Origin: Desulfuromonadales bacterium | GTDB lineage: Bacteria > Desulfobacterota > Desulfuromonadia > Desulfuromonadales > BM103 | NCBI GenBank assembly: GCA_030630015.1 | Contig: DAOVNV010000113.1 | Location: 1 to 7,803, forward strand | DNA length: 7,803 nucleotides | Direction of reading: 5' to 3' | Shown here: in pieces, positions 1 to 7,386 of the stretch | How the letters are laid out: every line of letters starts with the position of its first letter | Position numbering within the stretch: position 1 is the first letter of the stretch | Notes under the pieces: generated by a model | Databases searched by the model: none | Told to the model about the DNA's origin: nothing | The model's input: only the letters and a program-made list of their open reading frames with translations | Position numbers and translations under genes: made by a program

Positions 1-1
1 C

Positions 2-229
2 GGTGATCTCGGAGTGCAAACGGTGTACGGCGTCATCTACCCGCCGCAGGTGGCGTTGGTCGGCCTGGGTCGTATCAGCGAACGCCCCTGGGCCGAACAG
101 GGGCTGCTGGGGGTACGGCCGGTGTTGACCGCAACCCTGGCCGCCGATCACCGGGCCAGCGATGGACACCTGGGAGCCCAATTCCTGGATGCAGTCAACC
201 GCTTCCTGCAGGAGCCGGAAAAGTTATGA
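2..229 (+). CDS. 2-oxoacid dehydrogenase E2 acyltransferase, C-terminal fragment
   Basis: This is the 3' end (75 codons plus the TGA stop) of a gene that starts before the window. The reading frame is open from base 2. The residues match the end of the catalytic domain of dihydrolipoamide acyltransferases: a PPQVALVGLGR stretch, then ADHRASDG. The latter is the family's DHRxxDG active-site motif, whose His and Asp support acyl transfer between lipoyl-dihydrolipoamide and CoA. In the family, E2 forms the core of pyruvate or branched-chain 2-oxoacid dehydrogenase complexes in the cytoplasm. The lipoyl and peripheral-subunit-binding domains, if present, lie outside the window, so neither the substrate nor the presence of a lipoyl domain can be judged. 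The stop overlaps the start of the downstream acyl carrier protein (ATGA, 226-229), which suggests translational coupling. The family call is firm; the particular complex is unknown. Confidence 0.9.
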   Translation, partial: GDLGVQTVYGVIYPPQVALVGLGRISERPWAEQGLLGVRPVLTATLAADHRASDGHLGAQFLDAVNRFLQEPEKL

Positions 230-471
230 CCGAAGCAGAAATCCGGGCCGCCATCGTCTCCGGCCTGGCACAGATTGCCCCCGAAGCCGATTTCGAAGAG
301 CTCCCTGCCGGGGAGAATCTCCGCGAAGAGCTCGATATCGATTCCTACGACTTCCTCAGCCTGCTCATCGGTCTCAACGAGGACCTCGGTGTAGAGATCC
401 CCGAAGAGGACTATGAAAAACTGGTCTCGCTGGCAGACCTCATCGATTATCTCTTCAAGCGTCTCAACTGA
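226..471 (+). CDS. Acyl carrier protein (stand-alone, E2-associated)
   Basis: An 81-residue acidic protein, the usual length of a discrete acyl carrier protein. The phosphopantetheine site is visible as DIDSYDFLSLL, with Ser40 as the predicted attachment residue; the conserved DSL of housekeeping AcpP is DSY here. The following helix (DLGVEIPEEDYEKLVSLADL) matches the ACP fold, with the typical GVEIPxxD segment. The ATG overlaps the stop of the E2 gene by 4 nt, and an AGGAG lies 11 nt upstream inside the E2 coding region, so the two are probably translated together. The divergence around the Ser and the genomic setting suggest a specialised carrier rather than the fatty-acid-synthesis AcpP. 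One inference is that it accepts an acyl group made by the neighbouring 2-oxoacid dehydrogenase. Nothing in the window shows its partner phosphopantetheinyl transferase or a downstream synthase. Confidence 0.9.
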   Translation: MTEAEIRAAIVSGLAQIAPEADFEELPAGENLREELDIDSYDFLSLLIGLNEDLGVEIPEEDYEKLVSLADLIDYLFKRLN

Positions 472-500
472 GCCTCCACCACAAGAGCGACAAGAGGTTT

Positions 501-2072
501 CTAGGAGGCTGTCCCTGTTGTCGCCTGTACAAGTTGCGCTGCGATACTGTCCACGCTCGTGTCGGGAAGAACCCTGATGACCCCTTTCAATTCCTCCGGG
601 CTCAAGGGCTCCTCGTGGGCCAGCTGATACTGCAGAACCCCCCTGGTTGCCTCAGAAATCTGACCCGCCTGACGAATCCGCCTTTCAATACGCTGCTCCA
701 ACTTCTCCTCCGCCATGGGAAAATCGAGGATGATCATGGGGATCTGCCGGTTTTCTGCAAGCAGCCGCATCGATTCGCGGGCCTGCCGCTTGATAAAGGT
801 GGCATCGACGATGGTGGTGAAGCCTGCACAAAGCAGCGATTCTGCCAGTTCCTGCAACCGTTGGTACGTTGCTGTGGCGGCACTCGCATTGTAGATGCCG
901 CCGCCGACCTGGGAATGGCTGGTCGCAGTCGCCGCAAGGCCGTGCAATCGCTTGCGTTCCACGTCGGAATGGATACAGATCGCACCGCAGTACGGGGCCA
1001 GTTCGTTGACGAAAGTCGTTTTGCCAGATCCGGAAAGCCCGTGAGTGATGATCAGCAGCGGGTGGGCTACAGCCGTGTAGCCTGCGGCAAGATCGAGATA
1101 GCTCTGCGCCAGCCGTTGATCTTCAGCCCGCTCCGCTGCCGTCAGGTCCGCCTGGGCCAGGCGCAAACAGGCCACCTTGGCGCGCACCATGGCCCGGTAA
1201 ACTCTGTAGAAGTTGAGCAGTGCCATTCCCGGATAATCACCGGTCTCCAGGAGGTAGCGGTTAAGAAAAAGCCAGCCGAATCGCTCCTCCCCCCGGTCAT
1301 CCAGGTCCATCACCAGAAAAGCGATCTCATTGACCAGGTCGATCCAGCGCAGGTTTTCATTGAACTCGATGCAGTCGAAAAGCAGCGGCTCTTCGTTAAA
1401 CCAGGCCATGTTGCCCAGGTGGAGGTCCCCATGGCCCTCGCGAATGAACCCCTCTGCTTTGCGCTGCCGCATGAAATCCTGCAGCCGCGAGAAAGCCGTT
1501 CGGCTCCAGCCTTCCAGATCATTCAGCCTGCTCTGCATGGCTGGCGGCAACAACGGTCCGAGTTGGGCGAAGTTCTGCAGAATCGGTTCGACGATCGCTT
1601 CCGGGGAGCCAAATTCCTGTGCCTGCCCGGCGACAAGCGCCTGTTGGTGCACCCGAGCAAGCATGCTCGCGAATCGCGTCAAATGATCAGCTGTCAACTG
1701 CCCCTGTGCCTGCATCCGGTCGAGTTGCTGCTCTGCAGGAAAACGCTGCATTCTGACCGCATAGTCGAGGACAGGTTCGTCGCCCAAGCGGGGACGGTCC
1801 GCCGAACCACCAATGCTGACGACCTCGAGATAGAGCTGCGGCGCAAAGCGCCGGTTCAGGCGCAGCTCTTCGTGACAGAAATGGCGGCGCCGTTCCAGGG
1901 TTGAGAAGTCGAGGAAACCGAAATCAACCGGCTTTTTAAGCTTGTAGGCAAAATCCCCGGCCAGAAAGACCCAGGAGATGTGGGTTTCAACGAGCTCGAC
2001 CCTGTCGACCGGGTGGCCGTAAAAATCTGGATCGAGCATCGCGTTAACAAGTGTATTCTGAGCTGGATTCAT
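501..2072 (-). CDS. Two-domain kinase: aminoglycoside-phosphotransferase-like domain fused to P-loop kinase/ATPase domain
   Basis: A 523-residue cytoplasmic protein with no signal peptide or membrane segment. Residues ~1-330 resemble the APH/choline-kinase fold: a Lys-rich strand near 44-47 (YKLKK), the catalytic loop HGDLHLGN at 214-221 (Asp216 the likely base, Asn221 a metal ligand) and FDCIEF at 232-237, where Asp233 takes the DFG Asp role. Residues ~337-523 form a P-loop kinase: Walker A GLSGSGKT at 345-352, HSDVERKR at 368-375 and VDATF at 422-426, like gluconate-kinase or zeta-toxin-type small-molecule kinases. This fusion is a widespread family usually annotated 'bifunctional aminoglycoside phosphotransferase/ATP-binding protein'; its substrate is, to my knowledge, not established, and real antibiotic resistance should not be assumed. 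The ATG at 2072 has GGAG 7 nt upstream. It lies 206 bp beyond btuD, past a REP-like pair, so it is probably transcribed separately. It converges on the acp gene. Confidence 0.9.
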   Translation of the reverse strand: MNPAQNTLVNAMLDPDFYGHPVDRVELVETHISWVFLAGDFAYKLKKPVDFGFLDFSTLERRRHFCHEELRLNRRFAPQLYLEVVSIGGSADRPRLGDEPVLDYAVRMQRFPAEQQLDRMQAQGQLTADHLTRFASMLARVHQQALVAGQAQEFGSPEAIVEPILQNFAQLGPLLPPAMQSRLNDLEGWSRTAFSRLQDFMRQRKAEGFIREGHGDLHLGNMAWFNEEPLLFDCIEFNENLRWIDLVNEIAFLVMDLDDRGEERFGWLFLNRYLLETGDYPGMALLNFYRVYRAMVRAKVACLRLAQADLTAAERAEDQRLAQSYLDLAAGYTAVAHPLLIITHGLSGSGKTTFVNELAPYCGAICIHSDVERKRLHGLAATATSHSQVGGGIYNASAATATYQRLQELAESLLCAGFTTIVDATFIKRQARESMRLLAENRQIPMIILDFPMAEEKLEQRIERRIRQAGQISEATRGVLQYQLAHEEPLSPEELKGVIRVLPDTSVDSIAAQLVQATTGTAS

Positions 2073-2137
2073 GGCCCTGCTCCGAACACGCTGGCCGCAG
2101 GCACATGCTGTAGCGCGACCGGCATTTTGTTGTGATA

Positions 2138-2143
2138 CTTATA
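2138..2143 (-). promoter_or_regulatory. Possible -10 element for the two-domain kinase gene
   Basis: Read on the minus strand this is TATAAG, a good match to a sigma70 -10 hexamer, about 65 nt upstream of the kinase ATG. No convincing -35 hexamer lies 16-18 nt further upstream (the nearest TTGAGA is about 21 nt away), so this is only a candidate. The rest of the 206-bp gap holds the REP-like pair and nothing else I recognise. Confidence 0.2.
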
Positions 2144-2205
2144 GCCTAGTTGAAAAAATGGCGATCTCAACCAGCAACTGATCTTTTTCCGTAAGGAAGG
2201 CCGAT

Positions 2206-2258
2206 GTAGGAGCGACCTCCCGGTCGCGAACTTTTCGCGGTCTGAAGACCGCTCCTAC
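2206..2258. repeat. Pair of inverted REP-like palindromes
   Basis: Two ~24-base units face each other. The left unit starts GTAGGAGCG and the right unit ends CGCTCCTAC, an exact 9-base inverted match; their inner ends (TCGCGA and TCGCGG) face each other across a short T-rich spacer. Each unit is itself a hairpin: GCGACC/GGTCGC (2212-2217 with 2222-2227) and GCGGTC/GACCGC (2237-2242 with 2247-2252). The GTAGGAGCG...TCGCGA form is typical of bacterial REP elements arranged as BIMEs. It begins about 20 nt after the btuD stop, so it could also stabilise the 3' end of the btu mRNA or end transcription there. There is no clean T-tract on the minus strand. Confidence 0.75.
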
Positions 2259-2278
2259 GAAGAGACTATGGAGGGAAT

Positions 2279-3526
2279 TCAGTCAACGGTCTGTTTGAGA
2301 AAATCGAGGGCCGCTTCGGCATCCGGTACAATCTGTCCGCCGGAGGCGCAAAGCGCCTCGATCTTCTGCCAGGCCTGGCCCTGGATGTAATCCTGATCCG
2401 GATCGGGGCTCACCAGCAGCACGGGAATGCCATGCTCGAGTGCCTCACTGGCAAGATCAAGATTGGCGAGATTGCCCGAACCCCAGAAGGTGGGTGCAAC
2501 GACCAGAAGATCGGAGGACATGCACAGGCTCCTGGCTGAATCGAGGGCAGCCTGAGACATGACACAGAAGGGTTCCTCCAGGATGATTTCGAGGCCGAGG
2601 GCACTGGCCAAGACCTGATCGGAATCACCGCGGTTCAGCGGTCCAGCCGTAACGCTGCAGCCAGCCACATGCAGGCGCCTGAGAAGTTCGCCACCGCTGC
2701 CGCCGCCGCAGATCAGGTGAACTTTTGGTGATGCTTCCCGCCAGGTCCCGACTCGGCCGACCGTGTAGATACGCGGCGCTCCGGTGTAGGGGTTGGCTTC
2801 CACCTTGACATCCACCCGAAAAACCTCCCTGAGCGTTTCAGCAGTCAGCACCTGGTCCGGGGGGCCGATTGCCGCGGCAGCACCATCAGCGCGCAGCAGA
2901 AGGATCCGGTCGGAGGTTTCCGCCGCCAGGTCGAGGTCATGCGACACCTGGACTACCGTCAGCTGCTCTTCGCGATTGAGGCGCACCAGCAGCTCGGAAA
3001 TCTCCAGACGGTGATCCAGGTCGAGATGGCTGGTCGCCTCATCCAGCAGCAGAACCGGTGTTTCCTGGGCCAGAGCCCTGGCCAGCAGCACTCTTTGCAG
3101 TTCGCCGCCGCTCAGGTCAGTCACCGGACGCCCCTGCAGATGCAGGGTGTCAGTCACGGCCAGCGCCCGCTCGACCGCTCTCTGGTCCGTGGAAGAAGTC
3201 CCCGTAAGACCGTGCTGGTAGGCAAACCGCCCCATCATCACCATCTCCCGCACCGGATAAGGGAAGGGCAGTGTCAGAGATTGGGGGACCACCGCCGCCA
3301 AACGGGCCATCTCCTTTCTGGCGATCCGCGAGGCTTCGCCTTTTTCCCACAGGACGCGGCCTTGGTCCGGCGTCAGGACGCCGCGCATCAGCCGCAAAAG
3401 GGTCGACTTACCGCAGCCGTTGGGGCCAAGAATGCCAAGGATCTCGCCCCGCCGAACCTCCAGGTCGACACCCTGCAGCACCGGGGCGCTTGCATAGGAA
3501 AAATGCAGCTTCTCAACCGTGATCAT
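2279..3526 (-). CDS. btuD: Cobalamin ABC transporter ATP-binding protein with extra C-terminal domain
   Basis: A 415-residue protein that powers corrinoid import by hydrolysing ATP at the inner face of the membrane. The N-terminal ~235 residues are a complete FecE/BtuD-type ATPase: Walker A GPNGCGKST at 34-42, Q-loop Gln82, signature LSGGE at 138-142, Walker B VLLLDE at 158-163 and the switch His196. A typical BtuD is about 250-270 residues. Here a linker leads to ~150 more residues (about 268-415) with alternating hydrophobic strands and helices, glycine-rich GGGSGGE at 274-280, GPLNRGDSD at 295-303 and APTFWGSGNL at 344-353. It looks like a Rossmann-like nucleotide- or ligand-binding fold; I know similar tails on B12-type ATPases of other anaerobes, but no assigned function. 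The ATG overlaps the btuC stop by 4 nt and has GGAGG 6 nt upstream. As the last gene of the riboswitch-led operon, it is most likely for cobalamin rather than haem or siderophore. Confidence 0.9.
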   Translation of the reverse strand: MITVEKLHFSYASAPVLQGVDLEVRRGEILGILGPNGCGKSTLLRLMRGVLTPDQGRVLWEKGEASRIARKEMARLAAVVPQSLTLPFPYPVREMVMMGRFAYQHGLTGTSSTDQRAVERALAVTDTLHLQGRPVTDLSGGELQRVLLARALAQETPVLLLDEATSHLDLDHRLEISELLVRLNREEQLTVVQVSHDLDLAAETSDRILLLRADGAAAAIGPPDQVLTAETLREVFRVDVKVEANPYTGAPRIYTVGRVGTWREASPKVHLICGGGSGGELLRRLHVAGCSVTAGPLNRGDSDQVLASALGLEIILEEPFCVMSQAALDSARSLCMSSDLLVVAPTFWGSGNLANLDLASEALEHGIPVLLVSPDPDQDYIQGQAWQKIEALCASGGQIVPDAEAALDFLKQTVD

Positions 3527-4515
3527 CGCCCCCCCTCCCGCTTGCGCAGCAGATACAGGAAAAAGGGTGCGCCGATCAATGCGGTCACGACACCGACCGG
3601 GATTTCAGCCGGAGCAAGCAGGGTGCGTGCAAGGGCGTCTGCCGCGACCAGGAAAACCGCACCGGTCAGAGCCGAGGCAGGCAGCAGACTGCGGTGGACC
3701 GGGCCCCAGATCAGGCGAACCACGTGCGGCACCGTCAAACCAACAAAACCGACCAGCCCAGCTTGGGCCACCGCCGCCGCAGTCAGGGCGCCAGCCGCGA
3801 CGAACACCATCAGGCGGGCGCGGCCGATATCAAGGCCGAGGTCTGCGGCGACCTCCTCTCCCTGGGTAAACAGGTCAAGTGCACGGGACTGGCTCCACAG
3901 CAGCAGGAAAGCTGCGATGGACCAGAGCGCCAGCCAGGGCAGCCAGGCCGGATCAGCCAGGGCGAGATTGCCGGCCAGCCAGAAGATAGCCATGCGCAGT
4001 GGGTCGCTGGGTGTCAGCCAGAGCAGGAAGAGGAGCAGCGCTGATGCCAGGCTGCCGACCATCACCCCGGAAAGGATGAGGGTGTGAGGGGAGCCCCGGT
4101 GAGCCTGGGCGACCCAGTAAACCAGGCCGAGCGCCCCTAGAGCCCCCGCAAACGCCGCAAACGGCAGAACCAGCGGCGATGAGGCTCCCACGGCAATCGC
4201 GGTCACGGCACCAAGCGCCGCACCACCGGAAACCCCCAGGATATACGGGTCAGCCAACGGATTGCGCAACACCGCCTGGAAAGCGCCGCCGGAAGCTCCG
4301 AGCGCAGCACCAACCAGTGCGGCCAGCAAGACCCTGGGCAGGCGGATTTTCAGGACCACGGCACTATGCGTAGGAGAAGAGGCCTGTCCGGTGAGAACAG
4401 CGAAGAGTTCGCTGAAGGATAGCGGCAGGGTTCCCGCCCAAAGTGAAAGCAGCAGGACCAGTACGAAAGCAGCGCTGAGAATCGGCAGCCAGGATCCGGC
4501 CTTGCGCTCGCTCAT
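3523..4515 (-). CDS. btuC: Cobalamin ABC transporter permease (FecCD family)
   Basis: A 330-residue, strongly hydrophobic inner-membrane protein of the FecCD/BtuC family, normal length, which forms the dimeric channel of a type II importer. Visible family landmarks are RLPR at 58-61, the RNPLADPYILGVSGGA segment at 84-99, GEEVAADLG at 219-227 in the cytoplasmic coupling region that contacts the ATPase, GLVGFVGLTVPHVVR at 253-267 and EIPVGVVTALIGAPFF at 304-319. Family members cross the membrane about ten times, and the hydrophobic blocks here fit that. The start ATG overlaps the btuF stop and the stop overlaps the btuD start, each by 4 nt, so translation of F, C and D is probably coupled. The family is shared with haem and siderophore permeases; the cobalamin assignment rests on the upstream riboswitch and the BtuB/BtuF neighbours. 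Confidence 0.93.
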   Translation of the reverse strand: MSERKAGSWLPILSAAFVLVLLLSLWAGTLPLSFSELFAVLTGQASSPTHSAVVLKIRLPRVLLAALVGAALGASGGAFQAVLRNPLADPYILGVSGGAALGAVTAIAVGASSPLVLPFAAFAGALGALGLVYWVAQAHRGSPHTLILSGVMVGSLASALLLFLLWLTPSDPLRMAIFWLAGNLALADPAWLPWLALWSIAAFLLLWSQSRALDLFTQGEEVAADLGLDIGRARLMVFVAAGALTAAAVAQAGLVGFVGLTVPHVVRLIWGPVHRSLLPASALTGAVFLVAADALARTLLAPAEIPVGVVTALIGAPFFLYLLRKREGGR

Positions 4516-5408
4516 CGTTCACCCATCACTTCCGGCTTCGACCCGACCCGCCCGAAAGCCTCTGCCAGGGCCGCCGCGCCGAGTCCCAGCCGTGGGCCGG
4601 GACGGCTGACCCAGTCGGGCTCAATGCTTACAATCTGGTTGTTCCGGACGGCCTTGATTTCCGGCCAGTCGGCAAACAGCTTCACCGGATCGACTTTACC
4701 TGGATGTGAAGAGATCACGATGATATCGGGGTCGGCTGTCAGCAGCGATTCACTCCCCCAGGTCGGATAACGGTTCGGTCCGGGAGGGACCAGGTTCCGC
4801 CCACCGGCGACCCGGATCAGATCATCGATCAGGGTCCCGGGCCCGGCAACCACCAATGGCTGGGTCATGACGCAGAACACCACGCTGGGAGATTCACGGC
4901 CGCTAGCAGAAACTCTGACCCGCTCGATTGCCTCGTGCAGCCGTCGGGCAGCCTGCTCCCCGGCTTCTGCGACCCCCACAACCCGGCCGAGATTCCGGAT
5001 CGTGGCAATCGTCTCCCGAACCCCCTTCGGATAAACGATGTAGACGGCAATTCCCAAAGCTTCGATCCGCGACAACAACGCCGGATTGGCAGTGTCTGCG
5101 GCAAGGATGACCAGATCCGGGTCGAGGCTGGCCACAGCCTCGAGGTTGGGGTCGGCATAGTCACCGACCTGTGTTTTATTCGCCGCCCGGGGCGGGTAGG
5201 TGCAGAAGCGGGTCACGCCGACCAGCCTGTCGTCGGCACCCAGTTCATAGAGGATCTCGGTAACACTCGGTACCAGGGAGACAATCCGCTGCGGCATCGC
5301 TGCAACCTCGACGGACCGGCCCATGGCATCGGTCCAGGCAACCGCCTGGACCGACACTGGCCATGTCACACAGACGACCCACAAAAAGATTGTCGCTATC
5401 CGGACCAC
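4512..5408 (-). CDS. btuF: Periplasmic cobalamin-binding protein
   Basis: A ~298-residue class III substrate-binding protein that captures corrinoid in the periplasm and delivers it to BtuCD. An N-terminal signal peptide is visible: Arg, a hydrophobic core (IATIFLWVVCVTW), then VQA with likely cleavage after residue 22. There is no lipobox, so a soluble periplasmic form is expected. The first lobe begins with SLVPSVTEILYELG, and the C-terminal part has EPDWVSRPGPRLGLGA, which lines up well with E. coli BtuF (SDWFERASPR region). I chose GTG at 5408 because the AGGAG at 5416-5420 lies 7 nt away; a TTG at 5411 in the same frame (one residue longer) has only 4 nt. The Shine-Dalgarno overlaps the btuB stop codon (TAG, 5419-5421), tying translation to btuB. 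The 3' end overlaps btuC by 4 nt. Confidence 0.92.
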   Translation of the reverse strand: MVRIATIFLWVVCVTWPVSVQAVAWTDAMGRSVEVAAMPQRIVSLVPSVTEILYELGADDRLVGVTRFCTYPPRAANKTQVGDYADPNLEAVASLDPDLVILAADTANPALLSRIEALGIAVYIVYPKGVRETIATIRNLGRVVGVAEAGEQAARRLHEAIERVRVSASGRESPSVVFCVMTQPLVVAGPGTLIDDLIRVAGGRNLVPPGPNRYPTWGSESLLTADPDIIVISSHPGKVDPVKLFADWPEIKAVRNNQIVSIEPDWVSRPGPRLGLGAAALAEAFGRVGSKPEVMGER

Positions 5409-5415
5409 CAACCAA

Positions 5416-5420
5416 CTCCT
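5416..5420 (-). promoter_or_regulatory. btuF ribosome binding site overlapping the btuB stop
   Basis: AGGAG on the minus strand, sharing bases with the btuB TAG stop at 5419-5421. Its spacing of 7 nt to GTG (5408) against 4 nt to TTG (5411) favours the GTG start for btuF. Confidence 0.6.
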
Positions 5421-7365
5421 AGAAGTTCAGGCTCGCCCCCAAGTACCCGGCGATACCGGGCGTACCGAAGCCGCTGACTTCCTCATACTCCTCATCAAAC
5501 AAGTTTTCAACCCGGCCGGTCAACCGAAAATTCTCGGTGACGTCATAGGATGCCGCCAGGTTGACGACCGTATAAGCCGCCAGGGTTTTAATCTGACTCC
5601 AGTCTTCACTGTCAATATCGTCCCGCTCGCCGACATGAATAATGTCGAGGTTGACCTCACCGCGAATCGGCAGGCGGTAATTCAACATGAGATTATACTT
5701 GTTGCGTGGTCGGCGCAGCAACTCATCACCCGTGGCACAATTTTCTGTATCCGTATAAGTATAGCCGGCCGCAAGGGTCAGAGCATCCACCGGTCGAAGC
5801 GACAAGGTCAATTCGACCCCTTGGGTTCTGGCCTTGTCAATATTTTCATACTCGTATTTGAAGGTCGCCGGATTATAAAGCGTATTGATCAGCTTGTCGA
5901 AACGGTTTTCAAACCAGGTGACACCGAAGCTGGCGCGGTCCTCCCAGAAGGACTGTTCCACCCCGACATCCCATCCCCGGCTTTCCTCCGGGGACAGTTC
6001 CAAGTTACCGCTGACCCAGACCGAGTTTTCGTACAGCTGGGCGAGGGTCGGCGCCTTGAAGGCCGTCCCGTAGGTCGCCTTGAACTGGGTGCCAGTTGCC
6101 TCGACAAGGTAACTGGCCGTCAAGCGCCAGGTTGTATGGGAACCGAAACGGGAATGGTCGTCCATGCGCAGGCCTGCTGTCGCGACAAAACCGTCCCCCA
6201 GACGGACCTGGTCCTGCAGGTAATAGCCTGCGATCCGAGCCGATTTTTCGCTAAACTTGTTGAGGGAGGATGTCGGCAAACCGGACCACCAGTCAAGATA
6301 GGTGCGGTAATCACTGCTCTCGGCGGTTTCTTCTTCGTAATCGGCACCGAAAGTGAGCGTGTTGGCCTGGTTCAGGGCAAGATTGTGCTGCCAGTCCACC
6401 TTGGCCAGCTGGCTGTCGTATTGCGTCCGGATCGAATCGAAGGGATGATCAGCATCCGGGTCATCACTGTTCGAACGATCATAGTCGGTCAGTGAGAAAC
6501 CGAGCGTCTGTTCCCAGAACCGGTCGAACAGGAACAGGTGGGCCTGGGCCCGGAAGTAGGTGGACCTGGTATCAAAGGTGTTGTTCGGATCGTCCCCATA
6601 GGGTCCTGCGAAGGTGTCCAGGTCCGCATCCGCATCGACGGTGCGGAAAAACAGGTCCAGGTCCAGATCGTCAGTCGGCGTCAGTCCGAGACGGAGTGAA
6701 GCCGATTTTCGCTCGTAGCCGTCCTTTTCCCTGTTGCCGTAGTCGGTCCCCGCCGCAGAAATCCCTTCCGATGTCAGCAGAGCCCCGGCGACGGAATAAT
6801 TGACCCGGTCAGTCCCTCCCTGAACGTTGAATTTGCCCTGATAGGTCTTGAAGCTACCGGCTTCGGCCGACAGGCGTCCCGACGGTTTTCCGGCGCCCCG
6901 CCTTGTGATGATGTGAATCACGCCGCCCATGGCATCTGAACCGTAGAGGGTGCTGCCAGGCCCGCGCACGATTTCGATCCGCTCGATATTTTCCACCGGC
7001 AGGGTGGCAAAGTCGAACGACCGGCCGGGGTTACTCGGATCATTAACCTCGATACCGTCGACCAGGACCAGGGTGTGGCCGGAATTGGCGCCACGCAAAA
7101 ACACCGAGGCCTGCTGGCCCAGGCCGCCCGAGCGAACCACATCCAGACCTGGCACGCTACGCAGTACATCGAGCAGATGAACCGCCTGGCGACTCTCAAT
7201 CTCCGCGCGGGTAATTACAGTCACGGAACTACCCACCTCGCTCATGGGCATTTCAACCCTGGTCGCGGTGACCACCATCGGGTCGAGAACCGTCACTTCG
7301 GCGGCAACCAGACCGGGCGCCAGCAGGGCGGCCCCGGACAACACAGCAATCAGAAACTTTTTCAT
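5419..7365 (-). CDS. btuB: TonB-dependent outer-membrane cobalamin receptor
   Basis: A 648-residue receptor that brings cobalamin across the outer membrane using TonB-ExbBD energy. A signal peptide (MKKFLIAVLSGAALLAPGLVAA, cleaved near residue 22) is followed by a TonB box, DPMVVTATR at 28-36, very like the E. coli BtuB box. The plug domain runs to about residue 156 and has FLRGANSGHTLVLVDGIEVND (89-109) and RGPGSTLYGSDAMGGVIHI (134-152). The barrel follows, with YGTAFKAPTLAQLY at 432-445, RVENLFDEEYEEV at 618-630 and a terminal aromatic, ASLNF, needed for BAM-dependent assembly. Asp-rich stretches near 244-265 and 294-310 recall the calcium-binding loops of BtuB. E. coli BtuB is about 614 residues, so this is slightly longer. 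The ATG at 7365 has AAGGAGAG upstream, with an 11-nt gap after GGAG. It is the first gene after the cobalamin riboswitch and terminator, which supports cobalamin over another substrate. Confidence 0.95.
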   Translation of the reverse strand: MKKFLIAVLSGAALLAPGLVAAEVTVLDPMVVTATRVEMPMSEVGSSVTVITRAEIESRQAVHLLDVLRSVPGLDVVRSGGLGQQASVFLRGANSGHTLVLVDGIEVNDPSNPGRSFDFATLPVENIERIEIVRGPGSTLYGSDAMGGVIHIITRRGAGKPSGRLSAEAGSFKTYQGKFNVQGGTDRVNYSVAGALLTSEGISAAGTDYGNREKDGYERKSASLRLGLTPTDDLDLDLFFRTVDADADLDTFAGPYGDDPNNTFDTRSTYFRAQAHLFLFDRFWEQTLGFSLTDYDRSNSDDPDADHPFDSIRTQYDSQLAKVDWQHNLALNQANTLTFGADYEEETAESSDYRTYLDWWSGLPTSSLNKFSEKSARIAGYYLQDQVRLGDGFVATAGLRMDDHSRFGSHTTWRLTASYLVEATGTQFKATYGTAFKAPTLAQLYENSVWVSGNLELSPEESRGWDVGVEQSFWEDRASFGVTWFENRFDKLINTLYNPATFKYEYENIDKARTQGVELTLSLRPVDALTLAAGYTYTDTENCATGDELLRRPRNKYNLMLNYRLPIRGEVNLDIIHVGERDDIDSEDWSQIKTLAAYTVVNLAASYDVTENFRLTGRVENLFDEEYEEVSGFGTPGIAGYLGASLNF

Positions 7366-7386
7366 CTTTTCCAGCTCTCCTTTTCA

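Noticed and set aside
471..510. AGCCTCC (471-477) and GGAGGCT (504-510) inverted repeat between the convergent acp and kinase stops, possible bidirectional terminator
   Set aside because: Only 7 pairs with a 26-base loop, no T-tract on either strand, and a competing 7-base pairing (GCGACAA at 487-493 with TTGTCGC at 518-524) overlaps it.
534..1904. Long open frame on the + strand opposite the kinase gene
   Set aside because: The minus-strand frame carries intact APH and P-loop motifs; the + frame shows no recognisable domain and is a GC-rich antisense shadow.
2939..4087. Long + strand open frame across btuD and btuC
   Set aside because: It crosses two clear minus-strand genes, is low-complexity and Arg/Ala/Ser-rich, and has no family motif.
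5323..6495. Long + strand open frame opposite btuB and the start of btuF
   Set aside because: Antisense to a convincing TonB-dependent receptor; no signal, domain or plausible ribosome binding site noted.
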